From: Perkinsus olseni
Lineage: Eukaryota > Perkinsozoa > Perkinsida
Direction: 5' to 3'
Assembly: GCA_013115125.1 (NCBI GenBank)
Contig: JABANN010000005.1
Span: 62,001-126,000 of the forward strand
DNA length: 64,000 nucleotides
Part shown: piece after piece, positions 12,901-22,999 of the stretch
Numbering within the stretch: position 1 is the stretch's first letter
Layout of the letters: each line of letters begins with the position of its first letter
The notes under the pieces: generated by a model
Database searches by the model: none
What the model was told of the DNA's origin: nothing
The model's input: the letters and a program-made list of their open reading frames with translations, nothing else
Translations under genes and position numbers: made by a program

Positions 12901-12960
12901 GTCAGTACAGTCACTGTACTGACTACAGTGTGGCTGTTTGAGACGGGACTGAAAGAACGG
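12901..12960. repeat. Perfect hairpin next to a short dispersed repeat
   Basis: GTCAGTACAGT (12901-12911) and its exact reverse complement (12913-12923) are separated by one base. Directly after it, about 45 bp beginning TACAGTGTGGCTGTTTGAG resembles bases 48475-48520 at roughly 80 percent by eye. In both places the repeat follows a palindrome. Confidence 0.7.
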
Positions 12961-14400
12961 TAAACCGAACTCGAGAGGAGTTTGGAGAAGGCTGATCTAG
13001 TTGTTGCTTGAGGATGAACGTATGTTTAATAGCATGACGAGGAACAAGCGTGCTCGCTGGGACGAACGTACGTACCACAAGCAAAGACGCACGAAGAGCA
13101 AGGTTAGTAAGCAGTAGCAATGAAGGTAGATGTCACTTAAGTGCAAAGGCACGGAGCCTATCTATCAGGGGAATAGGGTCCATCGTTAAGCCTACGGCTA
13201 ACGCAGGAGTAGCTTAACGTCTTAACAAGGCTGAACTAGAGAAGAGGCTATGGTAAGACTCATAATCCAATCCACTTGAGCGAGTGCTTGCCATGCACGC
13301 ATGCCATGTCCCTACAGGGTGCCGACTTTAAAAGGGTCCACTCTTCATAAATCATTGCAGCGAACGAGTTGATAGTTATACCGCCCACCAATCGGAAGCT
13401 CTCGTCGAGTTCAACATACTTCCGCTCTCAGCCGCATCTTGAACGGAAGTTTCGACCAATCGAACCAAGCGCCGAAAAATCGCTGTTGGCAGAACTGCGA
13501 GGGGTCATGCCGACGTTGTGGGGTGCCAAAGTGGGGCGCCGACGCATGATGAAGAATGTTCCGACGCAGCACCGTTTGCTTCGCCCCAAATCAGCGATCA
13601 ACGACGTGTCTTCATCGAGGGGTGGGGCCCACCCGGTGGGCCCTTTTTAAGTCGGTACCCTGTAGCCCGGGCAGGGTGACACGCAGACTGGCTGTCTACA
13701 AGTAGACAGTCAGGAAAAGTCGAAAGCCCTCATCATAGGCTCCGTCAACAATCTGCTTCCACAGAAGCAGAGTTGCAATGAGTTGCTGTTGCTACGGAGC
13801 TATGTTGGTAGTAGAAACACATTTCGTTTGTGGACGATTTTGACGACGTTATTCATTCTCCATGATGATCGGTGTTATACTGAAAGTTGTCGACCCTTCT
13901 CATTCGAGCTTGCGTGTCTATCCTTCACCTCTCGTTCTCCTTCATAGCCCTTTCACATCCAAAACTATCTCACTATTGATTCAAAAACCCGTGCAAAGAT
14001 TCTGAATTTCTGAGATTCGCAGAGATTCTCACAGTACTTTAGTAATGTTAACTGAGTTAACTCAGCTCGAGGTTTAATGGTATTCAAGTAAGGACGTCTT
14101 GCCAGCGCAACATCAACACGAACCAGCAGGCATACTCTGTCGAGTATCCAGGGTTGTCTTGTATTAATGCGTACATCATGCGTGACACATGCGCCTGAAA
14201 ACCTAGCTTCCACACTTGTAACGAGCAACAACTCGTGGCCTACCGGACCCATCGATTCTCTCTGCTCACTATTCCCTGATGTGTTCTCAGGTCCAAAGGC
14301 GTTCCGTTGTGCTAACAGAAGGGCCGCTGAGCGACGGCGGTTTGCCTGCTGAAGTGCTTACAAAAGTTCTCTGAGTCGTCCAAAATCGCTTCTTAGCATC
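12961..14400. other. Gene-poor stretch with several hairpins
   Basis: Frames here (for example plus 13369-13650 and minus 13965-14252) show no family signature or clean splice signals, so no gene is called. Structures present include a GTTAAGC/GCTTAAC inverted repeat near 13185-13220, the hairpin cluster at 13625-13771, and GTTAACT/AGTTAAC overlapping CTGAGTTAACTCAG at 14047-14065. Confidence 0.5.
13625..13771. repeat. Cluster of three perfect hairpins
   Basis: GGGCCCACC/GGTGGGCCC with a 1-nt loop (13625-13643) is followed at once by a T run. CTGTCTAC/GTAGACAG with a 2-nt loop is at 13692-13709, and TCTGCTTC/GAAGCAGA with a 4-nt loop at 13752-13771. The first resembles an intrinsic terminator in form, but this is a eukaryotic setting, so that reading is doubtful. 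Confidence 0.85.
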
Positions 14401-14933
14401 CGCATTGATCCCATCGTTGAAAACGATTTGGCTAGCATTCTTGCTGGGGGGTTTAACGCCCGCTTGGCGGTTCCTGGACCATCACGCCTTCAACAACATC
14501 TCTACACGAAAGCAAAGTTACCTGCTTCTCATAGAAGTCGGGCTATAAGATGTGAGGGGCTTCTGTGCCATGGTGCTATAGCACAGCGGCCTGCCTCGAA
14601 ACTGAGCCCTGAGGAGCGCGAGATATGTTACGTCGAAACGCACATGCTCGTTCAAGTTCGCACACTTCGAGACAAAAGCTAGAGTAGTCGGAGTGTTAGC
14701 TGTTCACCCGTATTCGCTAGTCTTCCTCGAATCACCATGGATTCTATTGGCACTAGCTCGTCTTGATGCGGTCTTGCCCATCGGGATTTCAGGAGAAACG
14801 TGGTTCTGTGTCGTGGTCGGGCAACGTCTCTCCCGTGCACTGTGCGGCGAGAATGGAACAGCGAGAACTGAAACAAGCAGGGGCCTTGTCTGATCCCGTA
14901 TGATAATCCAATCATCAGTGAGAATCTAGTATT

Positions 14934-14960
14934 ATCCCGAGTCGGGATCAATGATTGATC
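14934..14960. repeat. Two overlapping hairpins across a putative start codon
   Basis: ATCCCGA/TCGGGAT (14934-14948) and GATCAAT/ATTGATC (14946-14960) overlap by three bases and each has a 1-nt loop. The ATG of the F-box-like frame at 14951 falls inside the second one. Confidence 0.8.
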
Positions 14961-15374
14961 AACTGCCCCTAGAACTCCTAGGTGAGGTCTATGCGACTCT
15001 CACCTCGTCCATTCATAACGATCATCTTGGCTGCACTGGAGACCTTGGACCCTCCCGACGGAAACAGATCGCCGAAAGTAGCCTGAGTCATTCGCGGCAT
15101 CACTTGCACCTAGCAACGACAGCCTTTAGTAGCATCGCTCATGCAGCCCTCTCAGCACGGTACGGGTCGTGTGTCTCCCCTCTTTGTTGGCGCCGAAGAT
15201 GGGCGTTCTGATTGAAACATATTTTGTGCTGAAAATTTGCTGGAAAGCGACAGGTACCTGGGCGCGCGCGATATTTCTCGAGCGGAGCGATTCGAGAATT
15301 GTTTCACATTTTACCAAATCTTGATCAGTGACTCATGGGATGATTGTTGGGAAAGAGAATCAGAAATGGGATAG
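14951..15374 (+). CDS. Doubtful short F-box-like gene or relic
   Basis: A frame starting MIDQLPLELLGEV resembles the opening of an F-box helix (LPLELL). The frame itself runs to 15211. A separate open stretch, FCAENLLESDRYLGARD to a TAG at 15372-15374, could be a last exon, but an equally long alternative frame overlaps it and no clear acceptor joins the two. A similar LPAEVLTKVL motif occurs upstream near 14345. This may be a small gene with one intron, a relic of an F-box gene, or chance. Confidence 0.25.
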
Positions 15375-15423
15375 ATGGACAGACATCACTCTCGCCGTCT
15401 CCTAAGCAAGATTCTTCTTTGCC

Positions 15424-18400
15424 ATGGTCCTTGAGGGTACCAAAGGCCGTGATGTCGGTCACACCAGCAGCAAGAAGATCAGCGGTGGTGCCTTCCAGAC
15501 GATGGGGCTGTCGGACCCGCTCTTCAAGGCCATTCAGAAGATGGGGTAGTTATTTGTGGGTAGCTCAAGGGTTGCGGACCCGCGAGGCTTCAGATACAAC
15601 CAGCCAACACCGATACAGAGGAAAGCAATCCCAGTGATCCTCGGCGGCAGTGATGTGGTGGCGATGGCAAGGACGGGAAGCGGAAAGACTGCGGCGTTTG
15701 TTATACCAATGGTACTACTGGGGTCAGTCTGGCAATTGCTGCATGATGCGATTACGAGCATGCGTATCAACGTTGAGGAAAGATTCTCTGGCCGGGAACA
15801 GTGGGTAGCTGCCTGGCAAATGTATGCTCCGACGTTGGGGGACAGCCTTGGTGGCGCTCAGCTCTCTGAGATGTTCATCTGTCTGTCATCTTGCGTTGCT
15901 TCCCACTGTCTAGAGCGCGACTTAGCGAGATTTACCCTTTGGCACAGTGGGGGATGTGTGACGATTATGAATGTCGATAGATACAAACGCTGAAGGGCCA
16001 TAGTGAGGTCGTTGGAGCAAGAGCTTTGATTCTATCCCCTACGCGAGAGCTGGCCATGCAGACAATCAAGGTTACGAGAATGCTTGGTAATGCGAGTCGC
16101 CTCTAGGCAGCCCTCCTACTGAGAGCGGTGCGAAGACACGAGAGGGCGGTCAGTCTTCGTCCGTATACCCGTTTGCTCTCTGAACCGCTGATCGTTACGT
16201 CATGTGTTTCATGCGAAGTATCCCACCGCCTCCTCAGCGAAGTTCACGGACCTGCGGCTGTGTTTGATTGTCGGCGGCCACAGCATGGAGTCGCAGTTTG
16301 ACAGGCTGTCCAGCAATCCAGATGTCCTCATTTGTACGCCCGGGCGACTGGTAGTAAATGGAAGGAAAACACAACTCAACCAGAATGCTCACGTACTTGC
16401 TGTGTGATTGTTCATTCGTTCATCGTCCGAGCTGTCTCCAGGGACTTGACGTTTTCGGGACCTGCTTAGCCGTAGCAGTGGTCATGCCAGGTCCATCATA
16501 TGGTGGAAGCGGACTTGTCACTGCAGCGAGTGCAATACCTTGTATTCGACGAGGCGGACAGGCTATTCGAGATGGGATTTTCTGAGGATATGCAAAGTAC
16601 TATGGAATCCATACTCAACTATGAGTCTCCCGATGCACCGATAGGCTAGATAAATCGGGATACCACACGCTAGTTTTCCTCTTCTGGTCCATGGTAGTGT
16701 GCATTCTATCGCGTGTCGTGTGTTCAGCCATCCTCAAGGCTACCCCTCCTTCGCGGCAGTGTCTCTTGTTCTCGGCCACCCTTCCTAGCCAGCTCACGCA
16801 GTTCAGTCGGGCTGGTCTGCGCTCTGATTCAACCGAGTTTATTCGTCTTGATGTAAGCAGCCCTGACTGGACTCTTGTCATGACGGGAATACGCGCGTCC
16901 TCAGGTGGAGCATACGATATCCGACACGCTAGATCTGTGGTTCCTGTACACTACTGCGGACTCTAAACCCGCAGCGCTAGTATCCTTATTACGCAAGTAG
17001 GCCGTCACGCGATGCTGCAGGCACCTCTGATCTGAACTCTGCAGGCTCCAGTCAAGGGGAAACGCCAACGCTGATGAGTCTACCGCCGTTGTAGCAACTG
17101 GAAAGGCCGGCAAGAGCGGGAAGAAGAACCGGTCTCCTAAGACTATCGTAGGCTGTCTTGCTCGATCAGACTTATTTCAGCTTCTCATCTTATCGATACG
17201 TCTAGGTTTTCGTGGCGACCCGTCACAACGTAGAGTTCTTCGCATCGCTGCTCACCCAAGTCGGCATCACCAATGCTCCCATCTATGGCTCGATGGACCA
17301 GACTCAGAGGACGTCAAGTCTGTCCAAGTTCCGATCGGGAAAGGCATCGGTAGACACGGTGCCTCTTCTCATCACAACCGGTGTATGATGATCTTCTAGG
17401 TACTGCTTGTGACTGATGTTGCCGCCAGAGGGATTGATATTCCGCAATTGGACTACGTCATCAACTATGACTTCCCATCGAGCTCGAAGCTTTTCGTACA
17501 TAGATGTGGAAGTAAGCAGCCCGTTAGATTGCGATTGGCTAGCTTCACCGGAAGTACCGTCTTTCAGGGACTGCTAGAGCTGGTGCCAAGGGGTTGTGCG
17601 CGTCCCTGGTCACTCACGACGACATGCCGTACACAGTGGAGCTCATGCTTTTCCTGGGTCGGTTGGCTACTCATTCGCCTCCTCTTGACAACCGCTGATC
17701 TTGAAAACTGCACTATTGTCCGCTCTTGGATTCCCGCTGCATCTCTGATGGGCGTCCCTCTGGTGGCGATGTTGCTGTATGAATCATACAGTATGATGCC
17801 GTCTGTGTGGTAGGTCGGAAGCTTGGTCTACAGCCCCTGGGCAGCGATCATCCCTTCCCTGCCGAAGGAGAGACAGAGGGTGAGGAGACAGATGCTAGGA
17901 AGCTCTGCGTCATCGGTGGTATCCCGAGTGTGCAGGAAGAGGTTGAAACGGTGAGCATTAGAAGGTCGGAGGTTCAATTCTTTGTCACGGCACTTTTGGA
18001 CAGGTCCGGAGACTTGTATCGGGAGATGCTGAGTTGGCTTCCTTGCAGAGGTCAATGATGAGTGCCTATCACCTCTATTATAAGACTCGTCCTGCAGCCT
18101 CCAAAGAAAGCGTAACTTGTAGCTGCTGTATGGCTTGGTTAATGTGGTTTGATCTTCTCATCAGGTACGCCGATCGAAGTGGATACTCAGGGCCGAGGCA
18201 GGAGGGCCTCAGAGGCTCTTGGACACGCCGCATCCTGCTTTCAGAACGAAGGCAGATCTAGGTAGTACCTTTGAAAGGCAGCACGCTTTGACATGATGAT
18301 CGGAGTTAGGCTCCCAGAGTGTGGAGGATGTGAAAGAGAAGCTCGACATGATTGCGCAGCTCCGTAAGTTGCCTTTCATTCGGCGATACATCCCTACCTC

Positions 18401-20326
18401 ACTTGAACTCTGGGTCTTTCAAACGTTCGCTTGACCTTGTTACTGTGCCTCTAAGATTTTAGCTGAATAGTATCTCCTATTGGTTTAACGAGGTTCAAAT
18501 CTAGCCGTCCAGCTATTGCTATATCTGATAATCGTCAGGATCGTTCCGTCCTTCTCAACAGCCGAAGACAGCAGGCGCTACGACTGTCATCAAACCGGAG
18601 ACTATGGCTGAGATTTCCCAGCACGTGGTAAGCCCGTTTTGGTGCTAGGCCTTCGCCATGGCCCTTGTGCCAGGTGGCACCGAGACAACTACGTCACGAC
18701 TTGAAGAGGATGTCCCGGGCGAAGCAGCAGCAAGAACAGCAGCTCGAAGAAGAGGAAGAGAGCGAAATCGAGGACGCTGAGTCTGAGGAAGTAGTCAGAC
18801 TACGCGTGAATCTGGATAAAGCTTCATACGCAGGTGGCACCGGTTCAAGTTGGTCAGAAGAGGCCTCTGACTCCTCTTCAGCAAGCCAATAAACAGACTC
18901 ACCGGTTGAGCAAGAGAGCGAGAAAGAAGCTCGAGAAGAATGGTAAATGGGGCGGGGTAGCCGGCCCATCTCATACGGACCGAGTTAGGTGGCTTGCCGC
19001 AGCCGAGCGAGGAGCTTGGCGGGAAGAAGAAATCCAACTACCACTTCGAGGACGGCGTCAGTGTGTTCAATCAGACGACGTGTCGATCGAGCGATTTCTA
19101 TCTCGGTAAGCTTATCGGCTCTTGATCTGTCTTTCGCTTATCACCCGTCCCAGGCTCCGTTGATGCCGACCCTGAGTCTATTGAGGCTAAGGAGAGGGAA
19201 AAGCAGCTCGATATCGAGAGTGCACAGTTGGATCTCGTACCTGATGACCGGGAGTCAATGACTAAGGCTAAGAGCGTTATGCGGTGGGATGCGAGAAAGA
19301 AGAAGTGAGTCCTTCAGGCCTGGGCTTATAGGGTTCGACTTCTGATGCAGCTTTCGACTTGCTGTTGAAAAAGTTCATTGCCAGGTATCTGCCAGTTATG
19401 GTCGCTGGTGATGGTGGAGCCCCACTGGCACCCCGCAAGAGACGCAATGAAGCCGGCAAGGTACGGTGGACAAGCACGATAGACTGCTCGCTTTGACCAT
19501 GATGGGGGCTATTCGATTTTGGTATCCCGCATTTTCCTTATTTCAGGTGGTTAGTGGTGAGATGGAGAAGAGCGACATCTACTCGAAGTGGTTGAAGTCG
19601 AGCCACAAGAGGATTCAAAAGGTTGGCGAGCTCGAGGATAAGCAGGTGGGTGCTACACTGGGGTTGTAGACCTTGCGACATCGTTGGTGTCAGAATACGG
19701 CATTCACCGCGCCTAAGAAGGCCATCACTATTGAGAGTGACCACGAGGATGGCGGAGAGGATCGATCAGGCACGGCCGGCGGAGCGAGAACTGTGAAGGA
19801 GTTCCACGGCGAGGTCCAGAAAGAGTACTTGTCATTTTTTCTGCTTTTCTGGGGAGTTTTCGTCGTTGATAGATTCCTCACGAACAAGCAGAAGCGGCAT
19901 CTCGCGAAGCAGGATAGAGTGATGAATCGCGTCGGAGTCACCTCGAGAGGCGATAACGCTAAGGATGAGCTCCTGCAGGCCAACCAGTGAGCACACCTGG
20001 GATCATAGGTCTTGCCAATGACTTAATATTCAGGATTGCTAAGAATCGTAAGAAGAAGACTATGACTAAAATCATGCAGGACCCCAGGAGAAGGAAGGCT
20101 TTTGCAGCAAAGAGCAAGGTAAGTATTCGAGCGCTCGAGGAGTAGGAATCATTCTTCATCCGTTGCCAGGCCGCCTTCCGGGCGAAACAGGCTGATAAGT
20201 TCGCGCAGCGCGGTGCTCCGAGGAGATCATTCGCCATCGGAGGCGACACTGGTGAGCATGCGACGGTCCATTTATCTCGGCTAAGGGCTGTTATTCTCAG
20301 AGAAAACGGGTCGACACAGACGATGA
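15424..20326 (+). CDS. DDX54: DEAD-box RNA helicase DDX54/Dbp10, multi-exon
   Basis: Nucleolar ATP-dependent RNA helicase for large ribosomal subunit assembly. Start ATG is at 15424; exon 1 (to 15545) gives [18 protein letters not shown] and splices to 15594 as [15 protein letters not shown], the Dbp10 Q-motif region. Motifs in order: ARTGSGKT (about 15670), [14 protein letters not shown] (about 16025), CTPGRL (about 16335), [13 protein letters not shown] (about 16545), LFSATLP (about 16770), FVATRHN (about 17210), [14 protein letters not shown] (about 17405), VHRCG plus RTARAGAKG (about 17495/17575). The Dbp10-specific tail follows: [15 protein letters not shown] (18065), MRWDARKKK (19280), [16 protein letters not shown] (19575) and a basic C terminus ending at a TGA at 20324-20326. 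More than 15 introns, most about 50 bp; those near 15712-15980 and 17660-17810 are longer, the second holding a hairpin. Tail phases were checked at only some junctions. Confidence 0.92.
17775..17791. repeat. Perfect hairpin in a DDX54 intron
   Basis: CTGTATGA and TCATACAG flank one base, in the non-coding interval between the [11 protein letters not shown] exon and the next helicase exon. Confidence 0.85.
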
Positions 20327-20508
20327 TGATGCTGGGCTTCTCCGTCCGTCGGCCGCTTACCAATGTCGATTACTCTACTGTATACTGCACCACTGGCACT
20401 CTGGAGCCACTTCACGTCAATACGTTTCCCACTAATTCTGATGTTGATTTGCTGAGTACGGATCGGTCTTCATGAAACCACAACAGACTCGCTAGAAGGT
20501 TGTTTTCG

Positions 20509-22743
20509 ATGAGCTCAGAAGGGGCCGACAAGCCCTCTACTGCTGATGAGCGTCCTCATGAGGTCTTGGATTGGTTGGCCCTAGATATCGGAGGAACCCT
20601 TGCTAAAGTCGCTTGCGTTGAAGAGAAGGTTCCAGGTGAGCTAAGCGGTGAGGTCGGCACTGTCTGACACGCCGAAGCTTTCGGGTTACGATGCAAACTG
20701 GGAAAGGGTGATCGGAAGGCGCTTCTAATCACTGGTTCGGGTTTTACTCTTGCTTTCTCAGTGGACCGTGTGAAAGAAGCGGGTCTATCAGTGAGCCGCG
20801 ATGAGAGATCATTGAAGACATCTAGCGGTGATTCCCTCGCCTTCTTCCTGTTCTCCAGTCGGGAGGGCCAGCTGAGCTCAGCGGTAAGTTTCCTCTACTG
20901 CCAGTCCTCGACCGTTCGTCTGTAGATGGCCTTCCTCAAAATCCTAGTGTTAGAGTATTACCCGCTGGGCACACTACCAAGGCCAACAATACGGGCTACC
21001 GGTAAGCCTCCCTCCAGCACCCTACCATGTACGACTTCGTCTCGCTCTCTAGGTGGCGGTGCGGTGAAGTTCGCGTCTATGATACGCAAACAGCTCGACG
21101 CTGACATCGTTAAGGTGGACGAGATGGACAGTCTTGTGAGGTCTGTCTCCTTTCTTCCTCCTTCGGCGATGACTCCCAACCTTTCAGCGGCCTATCCCTC
21201 CTTCTGAACACTGATGGTTCGCTATTCCAATATAATATCAAACACAAACGGCGGCAAGTGATAGACACCAGCGCCATGCAGGGCGTCGAGGGACGAGGGT
21301 TCTTCCCTTTCCTACTCTGCAATATAGGTAGACGACCTTGTTGCCTCTGAGGCAGGACTTCGCCAGTAGACACTTCTCAGGTTCGGGTGTATCGATACTG
21401 AAGGTGGAGGGGCCTGGTAAATATAAGCGAGTATCGGGGACATCAGTCGGTGGTGGCACGGTAAGTGGTAAGCGGAGCGTTGTTGGAGATATTTTCAACT
21501 TCGTCACACAACTCTAGACCCAAGCCCTTGACCGAAAGAAGTTACTGTTGCTATTCACTCGCTAGAAATTTCCGTTCGTAAACGCGTAGCGGCTAGACTT
21601 CCTTTGAGGATGCGTCAATTCACTATCCTGCCTGCTCTATTTTGCTCGTAGGTGCTCGGCCTCGGCTCACTCATGTTCGACGCTGAAAGCTTCGAGGAGA
21701 TCATCGAGTTGAGCCGGTGAGCTGCTACTGTACCGGGACCTCCATTCATGCTTCTCTTCTCAGGTGGGGAGATGCCCGTCGCGCCGATCTATCGGTAGGG
21801 GACCTCATGGGGACTCAACCAGGCCCCGAGCACGGCATGTGGTCTGACGATACCCTAGCGAGCTCCATGGGCAAGCTCTTCGTCACAGACTGTCCCAAGA
21901 CGGACGCGGCAGAGGAGGACGGGCCTGCAGGTGGAATCGCATCGCCGTCGATCCATGATAAGTTGGTCCCTCTCAGGGAACTTCTGTGCTGGATTCAGCG
22001 GTTACCGAGCGGGCGAGGCACGGCACTCCCGGCCCGCGCGAGAAGACCTCGCACAGTCGCTGATTCAGATGGTGTCCTACAACATCGGCTATATATCATA
22101 TCTTGTTGCCAAGATTAACAAATGCAGGACGATTTTTTGCAGTGGTGGGATGGTCTTCACATCTTCGCTTGCGTGTGAATCGATCCATGTCAGGTAAATA
22201 TGTTAACAAACACGAACCGACTATGGCGAGTATCAGGTGAGAGCATTAGTCGCACCGGAAAGGCATTAGTCTCGGCTGCCTGATCAGCTACGCAGTCGAA
22301 TGGTATCAGCAATGGGGCCAACCTGACCAGCAGAATCTACAGACGGATCACATAAGGCCTTCCGGTGAGCAGCCAGACTTCAACGTTCCCGATAGTGCAA
22401 CTCCCCTAATTCCTAGTCGACGTCGAAGCAGCTGAAGACGAGCGAGCCGACGCCGCATCACTGGGGCTGCCTATAACCGCGCGTATGCACGATACAAGTG
22501 AGTGGTGAGGGTGCCGTCTCTGTTTGCATCGAGAGTGATGGGCAATCTTTACCGACATGATTTCGCACCTTGTTGATGACGATCACTGAGGCTCGTTCTC
22601 TGACTTCAGCGCCAACACCAGCCCTTCCCCCGTCATCCGTCGGCCTTGGAGACCCTGTTGAGGTGCTCTTCCTCCAGCATGAGGGCTACGTTGGAGCCAT
22701 CGGCGCCCTGATCGCTGACCTGAACAAGACGTCTCGTGTCTGA
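20509..22743 (+). CDS. PANK: Pantothenate kinase (eukaryotic PanK), multi-exon
   Basis: Phosphorylates pantothenate with ATP, the first step of coenzyme A synthesis. Start ATG is at 20509 (MSSEGADKPSTADER), leading to the ATP-binding motif LALDIGGTLAKVACVEEKVPG at a GTGAGC donor near 20637. Later exons carry GGGAVKFASMIRKQLDADIV (about 21054), VEGRGFFPFLLCNI (about 21285), GSGVSILKVEGPGKYKRVSG plus TSVGGGT (21383-21460), LGLGSLMFDAESFEEIIELS (about 21655), QMVSYNIGYISYLVAKIN (about 22065) and FLQHEGYVGAIGALIADL (about 22670), ending KTSRV with a TGA at 22741-22743. Order and spacing match human PANK1-3. The region coding for the CoA-sensing loop is split by several introns. The gene follows DDX54 by about 180 bp on the same strand. 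Confidence 0.9.
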
Positions 22744-22999
22744 CGAGTGTCCAATCTAAAGACTGGGAAGCCGCCGTTTCGTCTGTGTTTCTGCCTGATT
22801 GTGGTCGTGAACCTTTTTGTCATCAAAAGCGAGGCTAACACCTGCTCGTTCCTTGCGTTAGATTGTTGTACAGTATGTGTATCCTTCACTTCCACCTGTG
22901 TAGTGTTGTACTCAGAGGGGCATCCGCAATAGTAGTAGGAAGAAGATCGCTGGCTGAGGGCGCTATATAATAGTCCTCGAGCTCCGTTGTGAGCGACAC

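Noticed and set aside
12918-12960. Dinoflagellate/Perkinsus spliced-leader gene
   Set aside because: The GTGGCTGTTTGAG core only loosely recalls the leader's GCCATYTTGGCTCAAG; no full leader with a donor site is present.
13625-13648. GC hairpin followed by a T run, as in a bacterial intrinsic terminator
   Set aside because: The window is clearly eukaryotic nuclear DNA and many similar hairpins lack the T run.
16204-16407. Separate small gene in the helicase region
   Set aside because: It is a DDX54 exon read on into its intron ([12 protein letters not shown] ... CTPGRL), not an independent gene.
22747-22932. Small frame with a hydrophobic segment after the PanK gene
   Set aside because: It lies in the 260-bp gap between two well-defined genes, with no homologue or splice support; probably PanK 3' UTR.
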